Notes: a model not told the origin generated them from the letters alone. A stretch of DNA of 23,839 nucleotides from UBA931 sp036825435 (GCA_036825435.1 DAISYG010000023.1:1-23839), one strand, 5' to 3'. Positions 8,602-17,292 are shown, counted from the stretch's first letter. A program made the numbers and translations.

Positions 8602-8622
8602 AAGAAAAAAGTATTTTTTCTT
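8602..8622 (+). terminator. weak AT-rich hairpin downstream of the AI-2E gene
   Basis: AAGAAAAAA (8602-8610) pairs with TTTTTTCTT (8614-8622) around GTA. The stem is perfect but consists almost only of A-T pairs. It lies 71 nt after the stop codon and is a weak terminator candidate, since no GC-rich stem is seen nearer the gene. Confidence 0.3.
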
Positions 8623-8737
8623 TGTGTAATATCCAAGAAACGGATGTCATTGCGAGCAGATAAAGTCTGCGTGGCTTTCAGGTATCAGAGAACAGGTATC
8701 AGGAAGTAGTAAATCTTTCATCGTGCGACCAGAAGTT

Positions 8738-8763
8738 CCCCTCGCCCGCTTGCGGGAGAGGGG
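8738..8763. repeat. palindromic dispersed repeat (CCCCTC...GAGGGG type)
   Basis: CCCCTC-g-CCCGC (8738-8749), TT, then GCGGG-a-GAGGGG (8752-8763) form an 11-bp hairpin with one central mismatch, followed by TTAGGGGAGAGGG. The motif resembles short palindromic intergenic repeats common in proteobacterial genomes. This is recognition from memory, not from a search. Confidence 0.55.
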
Positions 8764-9194
8764 TTAGGGGAGAGGGCTTTCAGCCATCAAGAGAAAACGA
8801 TTCATTCTGCAATGACCGCTGCCGGTCTCGCTCGGCTGGCGAGTTACTTTTTGCGCAGATCGTAACCAAAAAATCCGCCACCGGGTTCCGCCGCCCTTCG
8901 GGTACCCTGTGCTTCTCATCGGCGCGGGCGCTCGCATAACTCGCTCGCGTGAATGAAAGATACAGGCCACTTGCCGACATCGTCAACGATCTGATGACGA
9001 TCCTCAACTTGATCGGCCTGCACTATGTCGTTGCGACGGAAACGTAGATGTATTTTGCCTCGCTGAATGAATGATTGAAAAGATCGGTGTGATGTTGAAA
9101 GGGTGGTCACGGAGGTGCCAGTTTTTCAGAGGTTAATAATATGCCTCGAAATGGTTATTTCGGCTGCCGAAAAACCTTGAAGGTGTTAGAATCC

Positions 9195-9223
9195 TTTGTC
9201 GAAATTTTATTGTCTGACGACAA
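9195..9223. promoter_or_regulatory. inverted repeats upstream of the defence operon, possible operator
   Basis: TTTGTCG (9195-9201) faces CGACAA (9218-9223) across 16 nt, and the right half is itself a perfect hairpin TTGTC-TGAC-GACAA (9210-9223). These lie about 270 nt upstream of the first operon gene, downstream of a TTAGAAT -10-like hexamer (9186-9192). They could bind a regulator or mark a recombination site; neither role is shown by the sequence. Confidence 0.3.
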
Positions 9224-9493
9224 TTAATAAACCATTGGGTCGGTTGTGGTCGAGCATCGACGAACGCCAAAGCCTGAAATTGCGGCTAAACCTACATGCT
9301 GCGTCCAGCTTGGTGGTCATACACCTAGGTTGCAAGAGAAACGAATTAAGAGGATCAAACGTTGATATCTGTTTTGACTTTCTTCGCCAGTCAGATAACA
9401 CAATGCCACAAGTTATTGCGGATATCCATTCGTAAAGGGTTCGAGACACAGCAGCAATCGGTAGTAGACACCGCCTAATTAGGGGTAAGTAAC

Positions 9494-12400
9494 ATGAGGC
9501 TGATCAACAATAGCGGTATGGAGCGTGTCATTGATTTGGTGCGACCGTATCTGAAGCCAGGCAATCAATTTGATTGTGCTACGCCGCTATTTTCCTTGTT
9601 TGCCTTTGCTGAAATGCACAAAACACTTGCCAAGTTGGATCGAGTACGGCTTATTCTGCCCCCAACTGATGACGATTTGGGTATTCTTGGTGGAGAAGGT
9701 GATCGTGCTGCGCGCAATCGCTTGCAAATGCGTTGGCTGGCCAATGAATGCGCCAAATGGCTGCAAGGCGGAGTTGAACTGTGCCGTGCTAATGATAGTG
9801 TGCCACAAAGCATCGCCGTCATGCGTGATCTGAATGGTGCGGCATCTCAAGCAATCATGGGATCATTCGCTTTCAGCACAGATGGTTTGGGGTTGGCTCC
9901 GGGTAACCCCATGGCTCTGATTCAAGGATCGGAATCATCCGACGAGGCTGCTCAGCTTGCTTGTTGGTTTGAACAACAGTGGGGCATGTTACAAGCCCAA
10001 ACTGGTGGTCGTCAGGCATTGATTGATGTTTTGCAAAGTATGGGGCAACATCGAACGGCATCTGCGCTCTATGCTGCGATCTTGAGCTACATGTTTGGGG
10101 GCCGAGGCGATGAGATGGATGAGAACCGTATTCTCAAATCAGCCACGGGTATCCGTAATACCGTTGTCTGGCAAAAGCTATTCAAGTTCCAGCGCGATGG
10201 CGTTATTGGTGCTATTGACAAACTCACTCGCTTTGGTGGGTGTATCATTGCTGATAGTGTAGGTCTTGGTAAAACTTTCGAGGCTCTGGCTATCATCAAA
10301 TACCATGAATTGCGGAACGATCGTGTTCTGGTGCTGGTCCCCAAGCGGTTGCGTGATAACTGGACGCTCTACAAGACCAACGATAAACGCAACATACTGG
10401 CGGCTGATCGATTCAACTACGACGTTTTAAACCACACGGATCTGTCTCGTGACAGAGGTAGCTCTGGTGACATTGATCTGGCTCATGTGAACTGGGGTAA
10501 CTACGACCTGGTGGTTATCGACGAAAGCCACAATTTCCGTAACAAGGCGACGAGTAAGGGTAAGGAGACCCGTTATGATCGTCTGATGCGCAAAATTATC
10601 AAGGAAGGTGTGAAAACACGCGTGCTGATGTTATCGGCTACGCCCGTCAATAACCGTCTGGCGGATCTGAAGAACCAAATTGCTTTTGTTACCGAAGGCA
10701 ATGATACGGCGTTAGTTGAACACGGAATTAATAGTATTGAGCAAACTACGCGCAAGGCACAAACCCAGTTCAATCGCTGGTTGGACATGGTCGAAGCTGA
10801 ACGCACCCCCACCCATCTGATCGAAATGCTGGGATTTGACTATTTCACATTACTCGATCACCTGACTATTGCCCGTTCGCGTCGTCATATCGAGAAGTAT
10901 TACGGTACGGACGAGACGGGTAAATTTCCGGGGCGTCTTCCGCCCATCAACATCAAGGCCGATGTAGACCTTGCTGGTCAGTTTCGCTCCATCAAAGACA
11001 TCAACCGTGAAATTCGCCGTTTGAATCTGGCAAGCTACGCACCGCTACGCTACGTGCTGCCGCACAAACAGGCTGCTTATGAAGCCAAATACAGTACCGA
11101 GGTTCGTGGTGGTCAAGGTTTTTTTCGTCAGGTTGACCGTGAAGAAAGTCTGATCCATCTGTTGCGGGTCAACGTACTCAAACGCATGGAAAGCGCGGTA
11201 TCCTCCTTCTCGCTAACCGTTCAACGGCAACTCAAGGATGTGGAAACCGTATTGGCCCAGATCGAGAATCACGTTGAAGATATCGAGGAAATCGACATTG
11301 CTGATGTAGACATCGACGATCCGACCTTCGAATCATTGTTGGTCGGACGCAAGGTCAAGGTGTTACTCAACGACGTGGACAGAATCCGATGGAAGCAGGA
11401 TCTTATTGAGGATCGTGACCGACTGGTTACGTTGTTGACGGCTGCGCAACAAGTGGATATTAAGCGTGATGCCAAACTGACCAAGTTGCGCGACATGATT
11501 GAACAGAAGTGTCGCGCACCCATCAATCCGGGTAATCGAAAAGTTATCGTTTTCACAGCATTCTCGGATACCGCGCAATATCTCTACGCAAGCTTGGCTC
11601 CTTGGGCCAAATCTACCCTTGGCATCGATGCAGCATTGGTCACCGGTAGTACCGGCATCCAGACTACCTTGCCTGGTCTACGCAAGAACATGAGTAGCGT
11701 GCTGTCAGCTTTTGCCCCCCGCGCCAAGGAGCGTCCGGCAGACATGGATTGCGAAGGGGAAATTGATTTACTTATCGCTACCGACTGCATTTCCGAGGGA
11801 CAAAACCTGCAAGACTGCGATTGGCTGGTGAACTACGATATCCATTGGAACCCGGTGCGCATCATTCAACGATTTGGACGAATTGATCGTATTGGCTCGC
11901 CAAACCAGAACATTCAGTTGGTGAACTTCTGGCCCAACATGGAGCTGGAGGAGTACATCGGTCTGGAGCAACGCGTTAGTGGGCGCATGGTACTGCTCGA
12001 TGTGTCCGCTACAGGCGAGGAAAACCTCATTGAGCAACAATCAGGCAATCCGATGAATGATCTGGAGTACCGACGCAAACAGTTGCTCAAACTGCAAGAC
12101 GCAGTTATCGACATGGAAGACCTCAGTAGTGGCGTGTCCATCACCGATCTGACGCTGACCGATTTTCGCATCGATCTGGCGCAATACCTCAAAGAGCACG
12201 CCGATCAACTCGAGACCCTGCCATTGGGGGCTTATGCCGTTGTCACTAGCACAGATGATATTCCCTCCGGTATCATCTTTTGCTTGCGTGCTGAAGGCAT
12301 GATGGCAACCAAGGTGCTACAGGCTGATTATCCATTGGCACCGATCTATCTGGTGCATGTTGGTGATGATGGTGTCGTGTTGCTGCCTTATCTTCAGGTT

Positions 12401-12685
12401 AAACGCATTCTTGACTGGCTCAAGCGGTTGGCATTGGGGCATGATTTGCTTGATGACGCCGCTTGCACGAAGTTCGACAAGGATACCCGACATGGCGAAG
12501 ACATGCGCTACGCTCAAAAATTGCTGGCTGCCGCAGTGGCATCCATTGTGGGCAAGCAGGAAGAACGTGCTGTGGCCAGCCTGTTTACACCGGGAGGCAC
12601 GCACGCCATGAAAGGTGAGTTTGCGGGTAGCAATGATTTCGAAGTGCTTGCTTTCATGGTCGTGCTGCCGAAGAGTGCAGCATGA
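9494..12685 (+). CDS. SNF2-type superfamily 2 helicase with degenerate PLD-like N-terminus
   Basis: The protein has 1063 residues. Residues about 1-170 resemble the PLD-like N-terminal domain found fused to Snf2-like helicases (HKD-nuclease type). The conserved downstream part is present (IMGSFAFSTDGLG at 121-133, then ACWFEQQWG at 156-164), but the HxK of the catalytic motif is absent in the expected place (SIAVMRDLNG, 106-115). The helicase core is intact: Walker A ADSVGLGKT (253-261), DESH (343-346), SATP (381-384), then ATDCISEGQNL (762-772) and the arginine-finger motif QRFGRIDRIG (792-801). It is therefore probably an ATP-driven DNA translocase. AGGGG (9481-9485) is the SD for ATG 9494. 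It overlaps the next gene by 4 nt (ATGA) and is the first gene of the operon. Confidence 0.88.
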   Translation: MRLINNSGMERVIDLVRPYLKPGNQFDCATPLFSLFAFAEMHKTLAKLDRVRLILPPTDDDLGILGGEGDRAARNRLQMRWLANECAKWLQGGVELCRANDSVPQSIAVMRDLNGAASQAIMGSFAFSTDGLGLAPGNPMALIQGSESSDEAAQLACWFEQQWGMLQAQTGGRQALIDVLQSMGQHRTASALYAAILSYMFGGRGDEMDENRILKSATGIRNTVVWQKLFKFQRDGVIGAIDKLTRFGGCIIADSVGLGKTFEALAIIKYHELRNDRVLVLVPKRLRDNWTLYKTNDKRNILAADRFNYDVLNHTDLSRDRGSSGDIDLAHVNWGNYDLVVIDESHNFRNKATSKGKETRYDRLMRKIIKEGVKTRVLMLSATPVNNRLADLKNQIAFVTEGNDTALVEHGINSIEQTTRKAQTQFNRWLDMVEAERTPTHLIEMLGFDYFTLLDHLTIARSRRHIEKYYGTDETGKFPGRLPPINIKADVDLAGQFRSIKDINREIRRLNLASYAPLRYVLPHKQAAYEAKYSTEVRGGQGFFRQVDREESLIHLLRVNVLKRMESAVSSFSLTVQRQLKDVETVLAQIENHVEDIEEIDIADVDIDDPTFESLLVGRKVKVLLNDVDRIRWKQDLIEDRDRLVTLLTAAQQVDIKRDAKLTKLRDMIEQKCRAPINPGNRKVIVFTAFSDTAQYLYASLAPWAKSTLGIDAALVTGSTGIQTTLPGLRKNMSSVLSAFAPRAKERPADMDCEGEIDLLIATDCISEGQNLQDCDWLVNYDIHWNPVRIIQRFGRIDRIGSPNQNIQLVNFWPNMELEEYIGLEQRVSGRMVLLDVSATGEENLIEQQSGNPMNDLEYRRKQLLKLQDAVIDMEDLSSGVSITDLTLTDFRIDLAQYLKEHADQLETLPLGAYAVVTSTDDIPSGIIFCLRAEGMMATKVLQADYPLAPIYLVHVGDDGVVLLPYLQVKRILDWLKRLALGHDLLDDAACTKFDKDTRHGEDMRYAQKLLAAAVASIVGKQEERAVASLFTPGGTHAMKGEFAGSNDFEVLAFMVVLPKSAA

Positions 12686-13455
12686 CAGAGCAAGCGTTGT
12701 CCACCCTGATCATTTCGGCACTGGCACTGCCAGCCAGTTGTCGTGTCGATCAGCGTGTACCCAAAAAAATGTTGGTGGAAAATGGAGCGCCAGCCAGTGC
12801 CGACAAGCGACTCATCAACGACGCCATTAAAGAAATCCACTGGTTGGCTGTACTCAAACCCAACACCGTAGGCGTGGCCGAGTACCGTGATGACGTGCGT
12901 GAATACCTGGAAATCGCGGTGCTGGTTGTGACCCTGCACGACGAGATGATGCCTGCCAAGCGTTCGCGGTTGATCGAGCTGATCCACCGTGCCGTGCCTT
13001 ATCCGGTACTATTGCTGTTGGATGAAGGGCAAAAACTCACGCTGTCGCTGGCACACAAACGCTGGGCACAAAACGAGGCAGGCAAGGTTGTGTTGGAAGG
13101 AGATGTTGTCACCATCGTTTTGGATTCTGATTTAACGATGGAGCATCCTTTTGCACGGGCGCTGGCTTTGGCTCGGCAGCCCCAAACCAATCTGCTGGCG
13201 TTGTACCAGAGTTGGTTGGATTGTCTGACGGCTTGGCAGGTGGCCAAGGTGACGGGACGATTCACCCTGAGCGATACGCCAGCCAAGGCGGCTGCACGCC
13301 GTGAAACACTGCGTATCTGCCAAAGATTGGAGCAGGAAGGAGCTCGCCTACGCGCGTTGGCGGTCAAGGAAAAACAGATGGCCAAACAAGTGAAACTGAA
13401 CCTTGCTCTCAAACATATCGACGCCGAGCTGATCGCCGCACGAGAGCAACTTTGA
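12682..13455 (+). CDS. DUF4391-like protein, partner of the SNF2 helicase
   Basis: This 257-residue protein looks like the DUF4391 family, which to my knowledge recurs between Snf2-type helicases and type III methyltransferases; its biochemical role is not established. The N-terminal two thirds are alpha/beta with segments such as KEIHWLAVLKPNTVGV, EYLEIAVLVV and PYPVLLLLDEG. Residues about 200-257 form a charged helical, probably coiled-coil tail (ETLRICQRLEQEGARLRALA). No nuclease or ATPase motif is visible. The start ATG overlaps the helicase stop (ATGA), so the two are translationally coupled and likely form a complex. The family assignment is from memory of sequence style and context. 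Confidence 0.72.
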   Translation: MTEQALSTLIISALALPASCRVDQRVPKKMLVENGAPASADKRLINDAIKEIHWLAVLKPNTVGVAEYRDDVREYLEIAVLVVTLHDEMMPAKRSRLIELIHRAVPYPVLLLLDEGQKLTLSLAHKRWAQNEAGKVVLEGDVVTIVLDSDLTMEHPFARALALARQPQTNLLALYQSWLDCLTAWQVAKVTGRFTLSDTPAKAAARRETLRICQRLEQEGARLRALAVKEKQMAKQVKLNLALKHIDAELIAAREQL

Positions 13456-13466
13456 GGAAGATGATT

Positions 13467-15500
13467 ATGGTGGAGCACCCAAAAATACAGAAACTGGAAG
13501 CAACCAGTCCGGAGGCCAAGTCCGCAGACTTGGTGACGGGTAATATTGAACAACTCAAGGCTTTGTTTCCCGAGCTGATGACGGAAGGCGCAAACGGTGT
13601 GTCCATCAATGTGGACGTACTCAAGCAATTGGTCGGCGATGCCACGGTTACCGATGCCGATGAGAAGTATGGCCTGAACTGGCACGGCAAGCGCCGAGCA
13701 CGACAACTGGCGCTCACACCAAGCACTGGCACGTTGCGCCCTTGCCCGGACGAAAGCGTGGATTGGGGTACCACTCAAAACCTGATGATCGAGGGCGACA
13801 ACCTTGAAGTGCTTAAACTCTTGCAAAAAAGTTATGCCGGGAAGGTCAAGCTGATTTATATCGACCCACCGTATAACACCGGCAAGGACTTCGTGTACCC
13901 GGATAATTTTCAAGACAGCATCAAGAACTATCTGGAATTGACCGGGCAGGTGGAAGGCGGGCAGAAGATCAGCAGCAATACCGAAGCCAGTGGGCGCTTT
14001 CATACCGATTGGTTGAATATGATGTATCCACGATTGAAGCTGGCGCAAGATCTACTAAAGAGAGATGGGGCCATATTTGTATCATGCGATGAAGGGGAGC
14101 AAGCAAGACTTCGCATGGTAATGGATGAAATTTTTGGGCAAGAAAATTTCATTGCCGACATGATATGGGCAGCAGGTCGAAAAAATGACTCAAGGCTCAT
14201 ATCGGTTTCGCACGAATACATCGTGTGTTATGCGAACGACAAAGGTTTTTTGACAGAGCAAAAAATTGAATGGCGTCAGCGCAAGAAAGGGCTTGAGGCT
14301 ATCTATGCTCACTACGAAAAGCTCAAGCGTGAATATGGCACTGACTATGCTGTAATGACGGAGAGAATGAAAGAATGGTACAGAGGCCTTGCTGATTCTC
14401 ATCCGGCAAAGGCACATAAGCATTACGCGCATGTCGATATACGTGGTGTTTATTTTCCAGATAATATTTCATGGCCCGGTGGTGGCGGACCTAAGTATGA
14501 GGTGCTTCACCCCCATACAAAAAAACCGGTAGAGATACCTTCACGGGGTTGGATGACAAGTGATCCGATAAAGATGCAGCAATGGATTGATGATGATCGT
14601 ATTCATTTTGGACCAGATGAATCTTCAGTACCTTGCATCAAGTCATATCTGAAAGATAGAGAATTACAGACTCCCTACAGCGTTTTCTACCAAGATGGAC
14701 GCGCTGCGACAAAACGGCTCCGTGAGTTAATGGGCGGCGATTACTTTGACTTTCCAAAAGACGAAATTGTATTGCAAGAAATTATTGAGATGTTGACCTC
14801 AGGTGATGATGTCGTTATCGATTTTTTCGCCGGTTCAGGAACAACAGGGCACTCTGTAATGGCTCAGAATGCCGCAGATGGGGGTAACCGCCGTTACGTT
14901 CTCGTCCAATTGCCCGAGATACTCAATACGGATAACAAAGATCAGAAAACCGCAGCCGAGTTCTGCGACCAGCTTGGCAAGCCTCGTACCATCGCCGAAC
15001 TGACCAAAGAACGCCTGCACCGCGCTGCTGCCAAAATCAAAGCCGACAATCCAGAGTGGCAGGGAGATACTGGCTTCCGTGTTTTCAAGCTCGACACCTC
15101 CAATATTCGCGCCTGGAACCCTGCACCGGACGATCTGGAGGCTTCGCTGTTCGATCATCAGGATCATTTGTTCGAAAACCGCAGTGAGGCCGATGTGCTC
15201 TATGAATTGCTGCTCAAGCTCGGTCTTGATTTGTGTGTGCCCATGGAGCAACGCACCATTGCAGATTGTGAGGTGTATGCCGTCGGCGATGGTGTGCTGA
15301 TGGCCTGCTTGACGGGAAAGATTACTGCGGCAGAGGGCGAAGAACTGGCCAATGGAATAGCTGCTTGGCACAAGGCGTTGGCCCCAGCGGGGGATACCAC
15401 TTGTGTATTCCGTGATAGCGCCTTTGCTGACGATGTTGCCAAAACCAATATGGCGGCGATTCTGCAACAGAATGGCATTGCCAACGTGCGTAGTTTATGA
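13467..15500 (+). CDS. mod: type III-like (beta-class) adenine-specific DNA methyltransferase
   Basis: The gene encodes a 677-residue N6-adenine/N4-cytosine methyltransferase of the beta group: catalytic motif IV DPPYNTG (133-139) precedes the AdoMet-binding motif I FFAGSGTTGHS (453-463), as in type III Mod subunits. Between them lies the variable target-recognition region. It should modify self DNA and give sequence specificity to the Res subunit (17405-20389). ATG 13467 is chosen because GAGGAAG (13454-13460) is 6 nt upstream; in-frame TTG 13452 and ATG 13461 overlap that SD. It starts 11 nt after the DUF4391 gene. The stretch from about 14050 to 14870 is more AT-rich than its flanks (107 of 240 G+C counted at 14221-14460, against 34 of 60 at 13741-13800 and 35 of 60 at 14941-15000), which suggests an exchanged recognition domain. 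Confidence 0.93.
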   Translation: MVEHPKIQKLEATSPEAKSADLVTGNIEQLKALFPELMTEGANGVSINVDVLKQLVGDATVTDADEKYGLNWHGKRRARQLALTPSTGTLRPCPDESVDWGTTQNLMIEGDNLEVLKLLQKSYAGKVKLIYIDPPYNTGKDFVYPDNFQDSIKNYLELTGQVEGGQKISSNTEASGRFHTDWLNMMYPRLKLAQDLLKRDGAIFVSCDEGEQARLRMVMDEIFGQENFIADMIWAAGRKNDSRLISVSHEYIVCYANDKGFLTEQKIEWRQRKKGLEAIYAHYEKLKREYGTDYAVMTERMKEWYRGLADSHPAKAHKHYAHVDIRGVYFPDNISWPGGGGPKYEVLHPHTKKPVEIPSRGWMTSDPIKMQQWIDDDRIHFGPDESSVPCIKSYLKDRELQTPYSVFYQDGRAATKRLRELMGGDYFDFPKDEIVLQEIIEMLTSGDDVVIDFFAGSGTTGHSVMAQNAADGGNRRYVLVQLPEILNTDNKDQKTAAEFCDQLGKPRTIAELTKERLHRAAAKIKADNPEWQGDTGFRVFKLDTSNIRAWNPAPDDLEASLFDHQDHLFENRSEADVLYELLLKLGLDLCVPMEQRTIADCEVYAVGDGVLMACLTGKITAAEGEELANGIAAWHKALAPAGDTTCVFRDSAFADDVAKTNMAAILQQNGIANVRSL

Positions 15501-15511
15501 GGAGGTAAATG

Positions 15512-16666
15512 ATGCAAGTCACAAGAGTCAAGTTGAAAAACTGGCGTAACTTCAAAAGCTTTGAAGTACCATTTCGCGATACTTCATACATCCTTGGCCC
15601 TAATGCGTCTGGAAAATCCAATTTATTGGATGCTTTTCGCTTTTTACGAGATGTCAGTAAGCCAACGGGGGGGGGGCTTCAGGCGGCAGTCATCGCCAGA
15701 GGTGGCATCAGCAAGCTTCGCTGTCTTCATGCGCGTCGAGACCCAGAGGTTTGTATTGATATTGAGCTTTCCGATTCGCCAGATGATGCATCTCCCGATT
15801 GGCGCTATGTCTTGGGCTTCAAACCTGAGGGCAAAGGCGCCCAACGCATTCTTATCTCTCGAGAAGAGGTCTGGCAAGGAGAGAAAAAAATCTTTTCGAG
15901 ACCTGATAGCAATGACGAGAAAGATGAGGTTCTTTTGACGCAAACGCGTCTTGAACAAATTGCGGCCAATGCCAGATTCAGGGAGCTTGCGGACTTTTTT
16001 GGGTCAATCACCTACCTGCATCTTGTTCCACAACTTTTGAAATTTTCGGATCACTTGGGAGGACGTGTTTTGGAGAACGACCCCTTCGGGCAGGGTTTTT
16101 TGGAGCGGATTGCCAAAACGCCGGAGCGTACCCGCACCACACGTTTGAAAAAAATCAGCGAAGCCTTGACTTTGGCGGTGCCGCAGTTCAAGGAACTGCG
16201 GTTTACCAAGGATGATTCTGGGCATCCTCACTTGGAGGCTCTTTATGCCCACCACCGCCCTAATGCAGGTTGGCAGTCCGAAGAGCACTTTTCCGATGGA
16301 ACTCTCCGACTCCTCGGTTTGTTATGGTCTTTGCTGGACGGTAGTTCCATGTTGCTTTTGGAAGAGCCGGAAATCTCACTGAATGATGCGGTAGTGAGAC
16401 AAATCCCGCTGATTATCCAGAGGTTGCAAAGGAATAAAAAACAAAAACGGCAAGTCGTTATCAGTACGCACAGTGATGCGTTGCTAAGTAACCCGGGAAT
16501 TGATGGGCGCGGTATCATTTTGTTGGAAACTACGGCGGATGGTTCCACTGCCAGAACATTGCAAACGGACGAGAAAACGGCACTTGAGACGGGACTGTCC
16601 GTTGCCGAAGTCGTGCTCCCGAAAACTTGGCCGGTGTCTGTTGGTCAATTCGGCTTGTGGGAATGA
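15512..16666 (+). CDS. RecF/OLD-like AAA ATPase (ABC-type head domain)
   Basis: The gene encodes a 384-residue ATPase of the AAA_15/AAA_21 group related to RecF and OLD-family proteins. It shows the beginning strand VKLKNWRNFKSFEV, Walker A GPNASGKSN (29-37), ABC signature-like SDGT (261-264), Walker B MLLLEEPEIS (280-289) and H-loop STHSDA (318-323). There is no fused TOPRIM domain; the next gene seems to supply it, as in two-gene ATPase/TOPRIM defence pairs. Of the two tandem ATGs (15509 and 15512), 15512 has the better spacing (6 nt) to GGAGG (15501-15505). The gene begins 11 nt after the methyltransferase stop and its stop is overlapped by the next start. A likely role is sensing or clamping on DNA ends or invader products and activating its partner; this is inference. 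Confidence 0.85.
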   Translation: MQVTRVKLKNWRNFKSFEVPFRDTSYILGPNASGKSNLLDAFRFLRDVSKPTGGGLQAAVIARGGISKLRCLHARRDPEVCIDIELSDSPDDASPDWRYVLGFKPEGKGAQRILISREEVWQGEKKIFSRPDSNDEKDEVLLTQTRLEQIAANARFRELADFFGSITYLHLVPQLLKFSDHLGGRVLENDPFGQGFLERIAKTPERTRTTRLKKISEALTLAVPQFKELRFTKDDSGHPHLEALYAHHRPNAGWQSEEHFSDGTLRLLGLLWSLLDGSSMLLLEEPEISLNDAVVRQIPLIIQRLQRNKKQKRQVVISTHSDALLSNPGIDGRGIILLETTADGSTARTLQTDEKTALETGLSVAEVVLPKTWPVSVGQFGLWE

Positions 16667-17292
16667 TGGGCATGTATGTTGCTCTTGCCACAGAAGATGA
16701 ATTAAGCGAGGCAGTCGGGTTGCGTTTGCTGAATGAGCATGAAATTCTCGTGCGAACACCGCCAATGCCGCTACGCAGGGGAGGCTTCGGATATTTGCGT
16801 TCACGTATGAATAGCTGGAAGCAAATGGCGCAAAACCAAATCGTCATGTTGTTAACGGATCTGGATAAAATTGTTTGTCCGGTACTTTTATTGGAGGACT
16901 GGCTGGGTGTTGACCGTGCGTGTCCTGATAACCTGATTTTTCGAATTGCCGAGCGAGAAGTGGAATCGTGGCTTCTGGCTGACCATGAGGCTTTGGTTCG
17001 ACTTATGGGGAAGAGAGCCAAACTGGCAAGAGCGCCAGATATATTGCCTGAGCCCAAACAATTTTTGCTTGAGCAAGCAAAAAAAGCCCCTCGAGCGATT
17101 CGGGAAGATTTGGTTGCGGCGACGGGGGCAATGGCCAAGCAGGGGCTTGGTTACAACGCACGTTTGGTGCGGTGGGTAGAAACCGAATGGTGCCCGCAAA
17201 GAGCGGCAGACCGTTCACCCAGTCTGGCACGCGCCCGACGTGCGCTGAATCAAGTTGCCGTGAAGATGGCGCGAGCAGGGAGAGGGACATGA
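16663..17292 (+). CDS. small TOPRIM/DUF4276-like protein, partner of the AAA ATPase
   Basis: This 209-residue protein has a TOPRIM-like layout: a first strand ending in acidic residues (YVALATEDELSEA, E11 and E13), then VMLLTDLDK (61-69, DxD at 66-68), then IAEREVESWLLAD (95-107), which resembles the E.E.W.LAD segment of DUF4276 proteins. If correct, it is the metal-dependent nuclease-like subunit acting with the preceding ATPase. The C-terminal 40 residues are rich in Arg and Ala (ARARRALNQVA). Start choice is open: ATG 16663 and 16666 overlap the ATPase stop (ATGATGG), while ATG 16672 lies directly before the first strand. It overlaps the next small ORF by ATGA (17289-17292). The family call is by motif pattern only and could be wrong. 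Confidence 0.65.
   Translation: MMGMYVALATEDELSEAVGLRLLNEHEILVRTPPMPLRRGGFGYLRSRMNSWKQMAQNQIVMLLTDLDKIVCPVLLLEDWLGVDRACPDNLIFRIAEREVESWLLADHEALVRLMGKRAKLARAPDILPEPKQFLLEQAKKAPRAIREDLVAATGAMAKQGLGYNARLVRWVETEWCPQRAADRSPSLARARRALNQVAVKMARAGRGT

Larger units (their letters stand above)
8531..9493. other. gene-free region with repeat debris, left flank of the defence operon
   Basis: This stretch of 963 bases has no ORF I can support. It contains an AT hairpin (8602-8622), a GTCATTGCGAG-type fragment (8646-8656), two copies of CAGGTATCAG (8679-8688 and 8693-8702) and a CCCCTC...GAGGGG palindrome (8738-8763). A low-complexity stretch at about 8777-8960 follows, with CTCGCTCG motifs and small stem-loops such as CTCGC-N7-GCGAG (8827-8843), resembling dispersed intergenic repeats of beta- and gammaproteobacteria. 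After that come a possible gene relic (8971-9047) and the inverted repeats at 9195-9223. Texture changes after about 9040, which probably marks the start of acquired DNA. Confidence 0.55.

Noticed and set aside
8764..9110. Minus-strand ORFs in the gene-free region (for example 8780-9007)
   Set aside because: The translations resemble spurious proteins produced by dispersed repeats, start without an SD and share no domain.
9435..9493. GGTTCGA-like T-loop (9439-9445), considered as a tRNA fragment or att site
   Set aside because: No acceptor, D or anticodon arms can be folded around it.
8531..9493. CRISPR array or IS remnant
   Set aside because: The repeated units are short and irregular, there are no equal-length spacers, and no transposase frame or paired terminal repeats are seen.
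12999..14048. 349-residue minus-strand ORF under DUF4391/mod
   Set aside because: It is a shadow frame across two well-supported genes and shows no SD or family motif.
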